The notes below the pieces were generated by a model that worked only from the letters and a program-made list of their open reading frames with translations, was not told the DNA's origin and ran no database searches. A stretch of DNA of 10,354 nt, from positions 2,571-12,924 of the forward strand of contig JAGQGA010000084.1 in NCBI GenBank assembly GCA_020432595.1, given 5' to 3'. A program made the position numbers and the translations under genes. Within the stretch, counting starts at the first letter, position 1, and each line of letters opens with the position of its first letter. Positions 1 through 6,479 of this stretch are shown piece by piece. The stretch is from Anaerolineales bacterium. Lineage in GTDB: Bacteria; Chloroflexota; Anaerolineae; Promineifilales; Promineifilaceae.

Positions 1-47
1 CGGTCAAATCCTTGCTAATCTGGTAATCACATGTTATATTTCTCCCC

Positions 48-71
48 TAGTCCGCTTTGCGGGCTATTTTT
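48..71 (+). terminator. Rho-independent terminator of an upstream gene
   Basis: An 8-bp stem (TAGTCCGC pairing with GCGGGCTA, with one T-G pair) closes on a TTT loop at 56-58 and is followed by a run of T at 67-71. It would end transcription arriving from a gene to the left of the window. Positions 1-47 have stop codons at 16-18 and 24-26 in two frames, so the end of that gene may lie there, but too little remains to identify it. Confidence 0.6.
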
Positions 72-115
72 ATGTTACTGAACATCCCCAAGGTTCTTAA
101 AAACGGCATCAATGG

Positions 116-146
116 TTGATTCCCCCAGGTTGGGGGAATGTATAAT
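116..146 (+). promoter_or_regulatory. Probable rplS promoter with an internal palindrome
   Basis: A perfect TATAAT -10 box lies at 141-146. A -35-like TTGATT lies at 116-121, with a rather long 19-nt spacer. The spacer is almost filled by an uninterrupted 8-bp inverted repeat, ATTCCCCC at 119-126 and GGGGGAAT at 132-139 around a 5-nt loop. A second small dyad, GCAAT-T-ATTGC, lies at 152-162 near the expected start of transcription. The predicted start point would be about 153, leaving a leader of roughly 38 nt before the rplS ATG. The -10 box is clear; the -35 box and any operator role of the palindromes are inference. Confidence 0.5.
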
Positions 147-190
147 GATGAGCAATTATTGCCGAAGCCTTGAATTTGGAGAGAAATCTG

Positions 191-562
191 ATGTCTGATT
201 TGCTGCTAAAAGCTTTCGATAACGAGCCAAATGAGAATTTTCCTGAACTGCACGTTGGTGATAGCGTGACGGTTTATGTGCGTGTTAATGTTGGCGAGCG
301 CAACGAACGTGTGCAGATGGTGCGTGGTGTTGTCATCCGCTTGCGTAACGGTGGCAACAACCGCAATTTCACAGTGCGCCGTATTGGGGCTAACGGGATT
401 GGTGTGGAACGTACCTTCCTGATGAATTCGCCTCGCATTGAGCGAATTGACGTGCATCGTAGTGCCCATATTCGCCAGGCCAACTTGTATTACCTGCGTG
501 GTCGCACGGGTAAATCGGCACGTTTGCGGGAGAAGCGGGATTATTTGAGCAAGAACAGCTAA
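191..562 (+). CDS. rplS: 50S ribosomal protein L19
   Basis: This 123-residue protein is L19 of the large ribosomal subunit, which sits at the interface with the 30S subunit. Family hallmarks are readable in order: the acidic start of the core, HVGDSVTVYVRV (about 22-33), the strand GVVIRLRNGG (46-55), the block GVERTFLMNSPRIE (71-84), and the C-terminal basic segment ANLYYLRGRTGKSARLREK (about 98-116). Length is slightly above the usual 115 or so because of a short acidic N-terminal extension and a longer tail. The ATG at 191 was chosen because GGAG at 178-181 lies 9 nt upstream; an in-frame TTG at 170 would place that site inside the gene. It has its own promoter upstream and a strong terminator downstream, so it appears to be transcribed alone here, without the trmD/rpsP neighbours common in bacteria. 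Confidence 0.97.
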   Translation: MSDLLLKAFDNEPNENFPELHVGDSVTVYVRVNVGERNERVQMVRGVVIRLRNGGNNRNFTVRRIGANGIGVERTFLMNSPRIERIDVHRSAHIRQANLYYLRGRTGKSARLREKRDYLSKNS

Positions 563-613
563 CTTGCTGCGAAATCAACAAATATTCTGACTGTGTTTGG
601 TCGGAATTGATGA

Positions 614-650
614 AAAAAGGGTGTTTGCTGCGTGCATTCACCCTTTTTGT
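614..650 (+). terminator. Rho-independent terminator after rplS
   Basis: A perfect 10-bp stem pairs AAAAAGGGTG at 614-623 with CACCCTTTTT at 639-648 around a 15-nt loop, and the T-run forms the 3' arm. It lies about 50 nt after the rplS stop codon and before the next promoter, so it should separate rplS from the C26 hydrolase gene. Because the arm is A-rich on one side and T-rich on the other, it could also act from the opposite strand. Confidence 0.85.
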
Positions 651-651
651 T

Positions 652-657
652 TATAAT
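652..657 (+). promoter_or_regulatory. Possible -10 box for the C26 hydrolase gene
   Basis: A perfect TATAAT lies just after the rplS terminator and 28 nt before the ATG at 686. A start point near 664 would leave a short leader containing the AGGAG ribosome site. I see no convincing -35 hexamer at 16-18 nt spacing (TGCGTG at 629-634), so this rests on the -10 box and its position only. Confidence 0.35.
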
Positions 658-685
658 TGAGGCATCTTTTTTTGAGGAGAAAGTT

Positions 686-1456
686 ATGTCTCGCAATGGC
701 TTTGTCAAACGGCCGTTAATCGGCTGCACTACCTTTCGTCAAACGCTGGAACGGCCCGACTATACTATCAACATGGTTGGCCTGACCCCCACCTATGTTC
801 GTGCCATCGAAAAAGCGGGTGGCATCCCTATTCTAATCCCCTGCGGCTTGCCTCAGGATGATATTGTGCAAATCTTCGACCTGCTTGACGGGGTGCTGCT
901 GCCTGGCGGCGGCGACATTGACCCGGTTATTTATGGTGGGCAAATGCACGAAACGGTTTATGGCATTAGCCCGGAACGGGATGAAACCGAACTCTTTCTG
1001 GCGCGACACGCCGTTGCCGAAGAAAAACCCCTCTTCGCTATTTGCCGAGGGGTGCAAGTGCTAAACGTGGCGTTGGGCGGCACGCTGTGGGAAGATGTCA
1101 AGTTGCTCATGCCCAACGGCACGCGCCATGCCTATCATGGTGAATTTCCGCGCAACCATCTGGCGCACACGGTAGACGTAGACCCCAACTCTCAGTTATC
1201 CCATTTTTTGGGGACAGGCAGCGTAGGTATCAACAGTTTGCATCATCAAGGTATTAAAAAGCTGGCTCCGGCGTTGGTGGGAACGGCCGTTTCCCCCGAT
1301 GGCCTCATTGAAGCCGTTGAAGCACCTGCCCACCCCTTTGCTCTGGGCGTGCAGTGGCACCCCGAAAACCTGGTAGACGATAGCCCCGCCATGCTCGCCC
1401 TCTTTGAAGGGCTGGTTGAAGCAGCGGCCGTTGCCAGCCAACTGCAACCTGTGTAG
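686..1456 (+). CDS. Peptidase C26 / class I glutamine amidotransferase-like hydrolase (PuuD-like)
   Basis: This 256-residue cytoplasmic protein belongs to the gamma-glutamyl-gamma-aminobutyrate hydrolase group, which cleaves gamma-glutamyl amide bonds through a Cys-His-Glu triad. Visible signatures are LLPGGGDIDP at 71-80, the nucleophile elbow FAICRGVQVLNVALGGTL with Cys120, the HHQG turn at 186-189, and GVQWHPE at 221-227 carrying His225 and Glu227. The length matches E. coli PuuD (about 254). The ATG at 686 follows a strong ribosome site, GAGGAG at 674-679; an upstream in-frame GTG at 632 would run through the rplS terminator and is rejected. The reading frame holds one AACGGCCGTT near each end (708 and 1282). 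The true substrate (gamma-glutamyl-GABA, or another gamma-glutamyl amide) cannot be told from sequence; no other polyamine-catabolism gene is adjacent. Confidence 0.9.
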   Translation: MSRNGFVKRPLIGCTTFRQTLERPDYTINMVGLTPTYVRAIEKAGGIPILIPCGLPQDDIVQIFDLLDGVLLPGGGDIDPVIYGGQMHETVYGISPERDETELFLARHAVAEEKPLFAICRGVQVLNVALGGTLWEDVKLLMPNGTRHAYHGEFPRNHLAHTVDVDPNSQLSHFLGTGSVGINSLHHQGIKKLAPALVGTAVSPDGLIEAVEAPAHPFALGVQWHPENLVDDSPAMLALFEGLVEAAAVASQLQPV

Positions 1457-1532
1457 GGCGGAGGGAGTGGGGAGTAGAGGGTTGTTACACATCCCACACC
1501 CCACTCCCTACACCCCACTCTCTACGCCCCAC
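1456..1532. repeat. Heptamer-phased inverted repeat between C26 gene and murI
   Basis: The whole spacer reads as eleven consecutive 7-nt units in one phase. G-rich units such as GGGAGTG (1463) and GGGAGTA (1470) fill the left side, and C-rich units such as ACCCCAC (1498, 1512), TCCCTAC (1505) and GCCCCAC (1526) fill the right side. GGGAGTGGGG at 1463-1472 is an exact reverse complement of CCCCACTCCC at 1499-1508, so the transcript can form a hairpin. The last unit ends 2 nt before the GTG start of murI. Confidence 0.8.
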
Positions 1533-1534
1533 TT

Positions 1535-2359
1535 GTGAACAATCCCATCGGCATCTACGACTCCGGCGTGGGCGGGCTGTCTGTGCTGCGCCACATTCGT
1601 GCCCAACTGCCCTATGAGTCACTGATTTATCTGGCCGATCAGGCACATGTTCCCTATGGGGCGCGCACCCAGGCTGAGATTCGTCAATTCGGCGTTGAAA
1701 TAGTCCAATTTTTGCGGCAGCAGGGATGCAAGCTGATTGTGGTGGCATGCAACACCGCCACCACCGCCGCTCTTGCTTTTTTGCGGCAGCAATTTCCCAA
1801 CCTGCCGTTTGTGGGGATGGAACCGGCCGTTAAACCGGCGGCCGCGCAAACGCGCAACGGCCGTATTGGGGTGCTTGCCACGCCCGGCACCTTTCGCAGC
1901 GAACGGTATGCGGAATTGTTGGCGCGGTTTGCGGAAAAAACGGCCGTTTTTGAAGACCCTTGTCTCGGTTTGGTGCAGCAAATTGAAGCCGGAGCCACTG
2001 ATGATCCGGCTACCGATGCCCTTCTAACTACCATTCTGCGCCCCATGCTTGCCAACGGGGTAGACACGCTTGTTCTTGGTTGCACGCACTATCCCTTTGT
2101 GCGGCCTGCCATCGAGCGTGTGCTGGCGCACTTAGCTCCTGCCCGCCCAGTTGCCATCATTGACCCTGCCCCCGCTGTAGCGCGGCAAACAGCGCGGCGG
2201 CTACAGTTACATAACTTACTCACGCTCGCCACATGCCCTGGCAGCGTGATGTTCTATACCAGTGGCGATCTGGCTTCTTTCAGTCGTTTTATTCAATCGC
2301 AACAAACCAGCCTTGCCATTGGCAAAAGCGAGGTATTATGTCCAAAGAAATTCGTCTAG
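1535..2359 (+). CDS. murI: Glutamate racemase
   Basis: This 274-residue enzyme interconverts L- and D-glutamate and so supplies D-glutamate for peptidoglycan. It is cofactor-independent and uses two cysteines as acid and base. Both are present: Cys72 in [11 protein letters not shown] and Cys183 in [10 protein letters not shown], followed by His185. The N-terminal [13 protein letters not shown] (Asp9, Ser10) and [13 protein letters not shown] (38-50) are typical, and length fits the family. The start is uncertain: the only nearby codon is GTG at 1535, directly after the heptamer repeat, and there is no Shine-Dalgarno sequence in front of it, so initiation may be leaderless or depend on upstream translation. 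The 3' end overlaps the next gene by 22 bp. The C-terminal stretch after about residue 258 is not recognisable as conserved and shares DNA with the next gene's start. Confidence 0.93.
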   Translation: MNNPIGIYDSGVGGLSVLRHIRAQLPYESLIYLADQAHVPYGARTQAEIRQFGVEIVQFLRQQGCKLIVVACNTATTAALAFLRQQFPNLPFVGMEPAVKPAAAQTRNGRIGVLATPGTFRSERYAELLARFAEKTAVFEDPCLGLVQQIEAGATDDPATDALLTTILRPMLANGVDTLVLGCTHYPFVRPAIERVLAHLAPARPVAIIDPAPAVARQTARRLQLHNLLTLATCPGSVMFYTSGDLASFSRFIQSQQTSLAIGKSEVLCPKKFV

Positions 2360-3462
2360 GAACGGCCGTTTCCCAACCCGGCACTATCCAATACGGCCAA
2401 TGGGACGGCATTGTCCACCCCACCGGCCATAGCGATTGGCTGCCCGTGATTATTGCCCAGGGCAATCAGGATGGCCCCTGTATTTGGCTTACCACCGGCA
2501 TTCACGGGCCAGAACACGCCGGGCCGGCCGTGCTGTATCAGCTCATCACCCAGGAACTGGTTGACCAACTGGCCGGAACTATTGTTGCTATTCCCGCCCT
2601 TAGCCCGGCTGGTATCCGCACCAAATCCTATGTGCCATATCATGTAGACACCAACCCTAACCGGCTTTGGCCTGATGGCAGACCCAAGAAAGAACCCGAC
2701 CCGGAGAAAACAGGGCTATCGTCCGTCGAAGAGGCGTTTGCCCGGCTGTTTGAACCGCTGCTGGCAACGGCCGATTTTCTTATTGACTACCACAACGCCC
2801 AAATTGGCTCCATCTCCTTTGTCTTCCGGGATCGGGTGCTGTATCGCACCGATGTGGGGGATGCTGAGGCCAACAAAGCTGAAGCCGAAGCGCTGTCGGC
2901 CAAAATGGATGGGATGATTGCCGCCTACGGCCACAGCGTGGTCAATGAATACGCCGTTGAGCGCTACATCAAAAACGACCTCCACCGCTCTACGTCCGGC
3001 GCGGCCTTGCAATTGGCTCGCATCCCCAGCATGACGCTGGAGCTGGGTACGGGGCTGATGCCTGACCCGGCCATTGTGAACGCTTCGGCGGCTGGTACGC
3101 GCAATGTGCTCCGTTGGGCGGGGATGCTGCCTGGAGAAATGGAGCCAATCACGGGGATCACGGTGGTTCAGCCGGGCTACCAGGCGCGGCGGACGCTGCA
3201 AGCCAAATCGCCAGGGGCATGTGTGGTGCTGCACGTGGCGCAGCCGGGGGATGTGGTGCAAAAGGGGGATGTACTGGCAGAACTGCGGGATGTGTGGGGA
3301 CGGCCGTTTGGCGAAGGGGTCGTGCGGGCAGAAACAGATGGGTTTGTCGTGGGACGTTCACACGGCATCTACTTCTATCCCGGCCAAACCCTGTTTACGC
3401 TCGCCATCCGTGACGATGCGCCGTTGGTGGCACCATATCCTGATGATTATTTTACAGTGTAA
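2338..3462 (+). CDS. Succinylglutamate desuccinylase/aspartoacylase-family (M14-like) zinc hydrolase
   Basis: This 374-residue protein belongs to the AstE/AspA branch of the M14 zinc carboxypeptidase fold, which removes acyl groups from N-acyl amino acids or related amides. Zinc ligands are readable as His56 and Glu59 in TGIHGPEH and His152 in [15 protein letters not shown] (106-114) matches the family Arg-containing substrate loop, and Glu235 in MTLELGTG is the likely catalytic acid. Residues about 290-355 form a small beta-rich domain ([19 protein letters not shown] and following) resembling a barrel-sandwich fold, as in other AstE-like proteins. The ATG at 2338 is inside murI and follows GAGG at 2330-2333 with a short spacing; a 22-bp overlap suggests translational coupling with murI. 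No arginine-succinyltransferase genes are nearby, so arginine catabolism is unlikely and the substrate is unknown. Confidence 0.88.
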   Translation: MSKEIRLGTAVSQPGTIQYGQWDGIVHPTGHSDWLPVIIAQGNQDGPCIWLTTGIHGPEHAGPAVLYQLITQELVDQLAGTIVAIPALSPAGIRTKSYVPYHVDTNPNRLWPDGRPKKEPDPEKTGLSSVEEAFARLFEPLLATADFLIDYHNAQIGSISFVFRDRVLYRTDVGDAEANKAEAEALSAKMDGMIAAYGHSVVNEYAVERYIKNDLHRSTSGAALQLARIPSMTLELGTGLMPDPAIVNASAAGTRNVLRWAGMLPGEMEPITGITVVQPGYQARRTLQAKSPGACVVLHVAQPGDVVQKGDVLAELRDVWGRPFGEGVVRAETDGFVVGRSHGIYFYPGQTLFTLAIRDDAPLVAPYPDDYFTV

Positions 3463-3469
3463 GATGAGG

Positions 3470-3515
3470 TAGAGAGATCGAGAGATTACTAACTCTTAGC
3501 TTCTTAATCTCCCTC
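3470..3515. terminator. Dyad between convergent genes, possible bidirectional terminator
   Basis: GAGATTA at 3482-3488 pairs exactly with TAATCTC at 3505-3511 around a 16-nt loop, and GAGG at 3475-3478 can pair further out with CCTC. The right arm overlaps the stop codon of the leftward metallophosphoesterase (3504-3506). There is no clear T-run on either strand, so terminator function is only suggested by position. The purine-rich left and pyrimidine-rich right sides resemble the heptamer repeats elsewhere, but 7-nt phasing is weak here. Confidence 0.4.
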
Positions 3516-4376
3516 CTCGGCCAGCAACGTAATGACTTGCTGGCGGGTGGCCGTATTAAGTTTGTCGCTGGCAACAACGGCCGTTTTCACCATCTCTTTG
3601 GTCATAAACGGCCGTTTCCCCGCCCACACCACATGCGCCACCTCCCCAAAAATCTCCCGCATCGCCGCCGGTGCCAAATCAAACAGCTTGCCCCCCAAAC
3701 TGGGCCACACCCCCAGCAAATCTGGCGACAAGATGGACATTTGAAACCGGTTTGCTGCGGCCACAAACCCCGCATCAAAATCAATGTCGGGGTCAAATGA
3801 TTTCATGGGGGAAGCCAGGTCAATGTGGTAAACGGCCGTTTCTCCCCCCATCCCCACCTCCAAAATCGCTACCGTCTGCATCAACTGCCGCATCACAAAA
3901 TTCCCCGAAGCCAACGCCCCTGGGTTAATTACCAACACCCCCTCATGCCGATAGACCAGCGGAATGTGCCAATGCCCAAACACCACAATCTCCGCCCCCG
4001 CCCGCTGTGCCTGCGCCACGCTGCGCTGTAGCTTAGGTCGTAAACCATCCCCCACCCGTGAAGCCAACTCCTCGGTGCGGTCTGGATAATGGCTGTGCCA
4101 CAGCAAAATGCGCCGCCCCGCCACCGTCACAAGCTGCTGAAACGGTAGTTCTCGCTGTGCTTCCACCGTGTCATCATTGCCATGCACCGCCACCACCGGG
4201 GCGATGGCACTCAGCTTGTCCAGCACCCACAGTGCCCCCACGTCTCCGGCATGGAGCATTAAATCTACACCGGTTAGGGCGGTAAACAGCCCGTCAGGCA
4301 AGGCGACTAATCGTTCCGGCATGTGGGTGTCGGAAACAAGCCCCAGGCGAACAACAGATTTTGTGTTTGTACTCAT
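3504..4376 (-). CDS. Calcineurin-like metallophosphoesterase (YfcE/MJ0936-like) with C-terminal extension
   Basis: This 290-residue protein carries the full two-metal phosphoesterase set: SDTH (Asp16, His18), HAGD (Asp45), HGNDD (Asn67), WHSH (His94 or His96) and GHWH (His135, His137) with the NPGAL ending at 151-155. This arrangement is typical of the small YfcE-like group, which usually ends near residue 160-190 and acts on phosphodiesters. Here about 100 further residues (roughly 185-290) follow, with no motif I recognise; ILSPDLLGVWPSLGGKLFDL (215-234) is a readable landmark. The ATG at 4376 was chosen because the fold begins a few residues later; in-frame upstream starts at 4430 and 4520 add sequence that looks noncoding. 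There is no ribosome site, but a -10-like TACAAT lies 7 nt upstream, which fits a leaderless mRNA. It converges with the M14 gene and diverges from the kinase gene. Confidence 0.85.
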   Translation of the reverse strand: MSTNTKSVVRLGLVSDTHMPERLVALPDGLFTALTGVDLMLHAGDVGALWVLDKLSAIAPVVAVHGNDDTVEAQRELPFQQLVTVAGRRILLWHSHYPDRTEELASRVGDGLRPKLQRSVAQAQRAGAEIVVFGHWHIPLVYRHEGVLVINPGALASGNFVMRQLMQTVAILEVGMGGETAVYHIDLASPMKSFDPDIDFDAGFVAAANRFQMSILSPDLLGVWPSLGGKLFDLAPAAMREIFGEVAHVVWAGKRPFMTKEMVKTAVVASDKLNTATRQQVITLLAEEGD

Positions 4377-4383
4377 GGGGCTG

Positions 4384-4411
4384 ATTGTAGGATGTTGTGG
4401 GCGGTGGGCAA
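4384..4411 (-). promoter_or_regulatory. Possible leaderless promoter of the metallophosphoesterase gene
   Basis: On the - strand, TACAAT (4389 down to 4384) lies 7 nt before the A of the ATG at 4376, and TTGCCC (4411 down to 4406) lies 16 nt further upstream. That geometry would start transcription at the start codon itself and would explain the lack of a ribosome site. The -35 box abuts the only AACGGCCGTT copy outside a gene (4411-4420), so a factor binding that palindrome could affect this promoter. This is inferred from spacing only. Confidence 0.4.
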
Positions 4412-4481
4412 ACGGCCGTTTATCTACCATAGCCCTATGCTTTTCCACCGCATGGCATTTGCCAAAAGGACTAACACCCGC

Positions 4482-4510
4482 TTGAAAAATCGCCAGTGAT
4501 CGTTTATCTT
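4482..4510 (+). promoter_or_regulatory. Probable promoter of the hybrid kinase gene
   Basis: TTGAAA at 4482-4487 (5 of 6 to the -35 consensus) and TATCTT at 4505-4510 (4 of 6 to the -10 consensus, with the most conserved positions kept) are separated by 17 nt. A start near 4517 would give a leader of about 27 nt before the ATG at 4544. This makes the in-frame GTG at 4496, which overlaps the promoter, an unlikely start. Confidence 0.5.
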
Positions 4511-4543
4511 TACGTATCAAATAAAAAGCAGGGGCGTCACTTT

Positions 4544-6238
4544 ATGATTCAACCATTTCACAAGCTGCCTAACCAGGAGCCAGCCGCTCATATTCCTCTA
4601 CAGCGTGACATTCTCGCTATGGTTGCTGCGGGTAAGCCCCTTGCCCAGGTTTTGGAAGCATTGTGTTACCTAATCGAGCAGCAATCGCCCGAAGCAATGT
4701 GTTCCATTTTGCTCATGGATCCGCTGCACAACGTTTTACGAACAGGTGCTGGCCCCAGCTTGCCCCCAGCCTACGCCGCCGCTCTAGACGGCTTAACAGT
4801 GGACAACTGCGCCGGTTCCTGTGGTACGGCCGCTTTTCGGCGCGAACCCGTTATTGTCTCCGATGTTGCCAATGACCCGCTTTGGCGGCCTTTCCGTGAA
4901 CTTGCCAGTACCTATCATATTCGTGCTTGTTGGTCTACCCCGTTTTTCTCCTCGCGGGGCAGCGTATTAGGCACCTTTGCTATCTCCCACACCAAACCGT
5001 CTGAACCAACTTCCATTCATTTGGAATTGATGGATGTAGCTGCTTACCTTGCCAGCATTGCTGTTGAGCGGCAGCATCAGGACGAGGCACTGTTACAAAC
5101 GCAAAAGCTGGAAAGCCTGGGGGTGCTGGCTGGTGGCATTGCCCATGATTTTAACAATCTGCTGGTTGCCATTCTGGGGCAATCGGCTTTGGCGCGGCGA
5201 CGTGCTGACCCCGAAAGCCGTGTTCAATATCATTTGGATAAGGTGATTACGGCGGCAGAACGTGCCAAGCAGTTGACGCAGCAGTTGCTTGCCTACACAG
5301 GCGGCGGCTATGTGCAAACAGGAACGGTCAACTTTAACGATCTCATTTCAGAAAATCTCCACTTGCTCCAGGTTGCCATTCCCAAGCAAGTGACGCTCGA
5401 AACTCATCTGGCTTCGTCTTTGCCCATTATTAAGGCCGACCCTAGCCAGATGCAGCAAGTGGTGATGAATCTCATCATCAATGCGGCTGAAGCGATGAGT
5501 GATAAGGCGGGGAAAGTTGTGGTGCGTACAGGGGTGCACCAACTGACACGTGAAGAGCCAGCCTTTACTCGTTACACCAATGAGCCACTAGCGCTTGGTC
5601 ACTATGTGTGGTTGGAGGTGAGCGATACGGGCGTGGGGATGTCACCGGAGACGATTCTCAAAATTTTTGACCCATTTTTTTCTACCAAGCTAACGGGGCG
5701 AGGGCTGGGGCTGGCGGCGGTGCTGGGCATTATGCGGCGGCATCAGGGAGGATTGCGGGTCATTAGCGAGGTCGGGCGAGGGACGGCGTTTACGCTACTT
5801 TTTCCGGCACCTCCCGGAACCGGCGAGCCAGCCAATGCGCCCGTTAATTCTCCTGCTGAGGTTATATTCTCTCTTTCGGGCACCGTTTTGGTCATTGACG
5901 ATGAGGAGATGGTGAGGCAATCGGTGAGTGATATGTTAATTGAACAGGGGATGGTGGTATTAACGGCCGTTAACGGCCAAGATGGCATCACCACCTACCA
6001 ACAACACCAAGATATTATCCACCTCATCATCCTTGACCTTTCCATGCCCGGCCTTTCCGGCGAAGAAACCTTCCACGCCCTCAAAGCGATCAACCCCGCT
6101 GCTAAAATCCTCCTTTCCTCCGGCTACGACGAAATCCAGTCCGTAGATCGCATTCGCACTGTCGAAGCCGTGGGCTTTATCCAGAAACCCTACCATCCCA
6201 ACGATCTTTTCGCTGAGCTACAAAAGCAGCTTTCTTAA
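4544..6238 (+). CDS. Hybrid sensor histidine kinase: GAF - HisKA - HATPase - receiver
   Basis: This 564-residue soluble protein has no predicted membrane segment. Residues about 25-176 form a GAF sensor domain of the type with GSCGTAAFRREPVIVSDV (91-108) and ACWSTPFFSS (128-137). A HisKA domain follows with the H-box LGVLAGGIAHDFNNLL, where His201 is the phosphoacceptor. The ATPase domain has the N-box NLIINAAEAM (309-318), the G1 box DTGVGM (Asp361), the F-box IFDPFFSTK and the G2 box GRGLGLA (385-391). A receiver domain (about 447-562) keeps the acidic pair Asp452-Asp453, phosphoacceptor Asp498 in ILDLSMPG, Ser525 and Lys548 in QKPY. The H-box resembles the NtrB-type group. The ATG at 4544 has AGGGG at 4530-4534. 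The gene stands alone with its own promoter and terminator, and no response regulator with an output domain lies in the window, so the partner and signal are unknown. Confidence 0.93.
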   Translation: MIQPFHKLPNQEPAAHIPLQRDILAMVAAGKPLAQVLEALCYLIEQQSPEAMCSILLMDPLHNVLRTGAGPSLPPAYAAALDGLTVDNCAGSCGTAAFRREPVIVSDVANDPLWRPFRELASTYHIRACWSTPFFSSRGSVLGTFAISHTKPSEPTSIHLELMDVAAYLASIAVERQHQDEALLQTQKLESLGVLAGGIAHDFNNLLVAILGQSALARRRADPESRVQYHLDKVITAAERAKQLTQQLLAYTGGGYVQTGTVNFNDLISENLHLLQVAIPKQVTLETHLASSLPIIKADPSQMQQVVMNLIINAAEAMSDKAGKVVVRTGVHQLTREEPAFTRYTNEPLALGHYVWLEVSDTGVGMSPETILKIFDPFFSTKLTGRGLGLAAVLGIMRRHQGGLRVISEVGRGTAFTLLFPAPPGTGEPANAPVNSPAEVIFSLSGTVLVIDDEEMVRQSVSDMLIEQGMVVLTAVNGQDGITTYQQHQDIIHLIILDLSMPGLSGEETFHALKAINPAAKILLSSGYDEIQSVDRIRTVEAVGFIQKPYHPNDLFAELQKQLS

Positions 6239-6259
6239 ACCCACCACCATTCCCTATCC

Positions 6260-6281
6260 AGCTCCCAATTGGGTAGCTTTT
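6260..6281 (+). other. Small hairpin after the kinase gene
   Basis: AGCT at 6260-6263 plus CCC pair with GGG plus AGCT at 6275-6278 around AATT, with one bulged T, followed by TTTT. It lies 21 nt after the kinase stop codon and could be a first, weak terminator ahead of the strong one at 6312. Its 3' side begins a 13-nt sequence, TAGCTTTTGACAG (6274-6286), that recurs exactly at 10260-10272. Confidence 0.4.
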
Positions 6282-6311
6282 GACAGCAAAATAAGGGTAA
6301 AACACCGTTCA

Positions 6312-6343
6312 GAAGCGTTGCCCACCAGCAACGCTTCCTTTTT
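6312..6343 (+). terminator. Rho-independent terminator after the hybrid kinase gene
   Basis: A perfect 10-bp stem pairs GAAGCGTTGC at 6312-6321 with GCAACGCTTC at 6328-6337 around a 6-nt loop, and is followed by a T-run at 6339-6343. It should separate the kinase gene from the mevalonate genes. Confidence 0.92.
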
Positions 6344-6378
6344 GCCTGTGTTTATTTGTTACAGAAAAAGGTTGGGAA

Positions 6379-6436
6379 ACTAAGAGACTAGGAGACTAGG
6401 CGTATAATGCTCTCTCAATCTCCAATCGCCAATCTC
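6379..6436. repeat. Short phased repeat flanking the mvaA -10 box
   Basis: The left side holds three 8-nt units, ACTAAGAG, ACTAGGAG and ACTAGGCG (6379-6402). The right side holds three 7-nt units, CAATCTC, CAATCGC and CAATCTC (6416-6436). The two sides are purine-rich and pyrimidine-rich and partly complementary, as in the other spacers, and enclose a TATAAT. Confidence 0.6.
6403..6408 (+). promoter_or_regulatory. Possible -10 box for the mevalonate gene block
   Basis: A perfect TATAAT lies between the two halves of the spacer repeat, after the kinase terminator and 71 nt before the reductase GTG. No good -35 hexamer is present at normal spacing (CTAAGA at 6380-6385), so an activator or an alternative sigma factor, or simple coincidence, are all possible. 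Confidence 0.35.
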
Positions 6437-6479
6437 GTACACTTTTACCCTGATAATTTCCACGGAGGACAAGAAATCT

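Noticed and set aside
2..100. Open frame from the left edge to a TAA at 98-100, as the end of an upstream gene
   Set aside because: It runs through the terminator at 48-71, and its short translation has no recognisable feature.
632..685. N-terminal extension of the C26 hydrolase from GTG 632
   Set aside because: It would translate part of the rplS terminator and the TATAAT; the ATG at 686 has a strong ribosome site and gives the family length.
2716..3261. A 181-codon open frame on the - strand, opposite the M14 hydrolase gene
   Set aside because: The composition is rich in Arg, His and Gln as expected of an antisense frame, with no motif, and the + strand gene is well supported.
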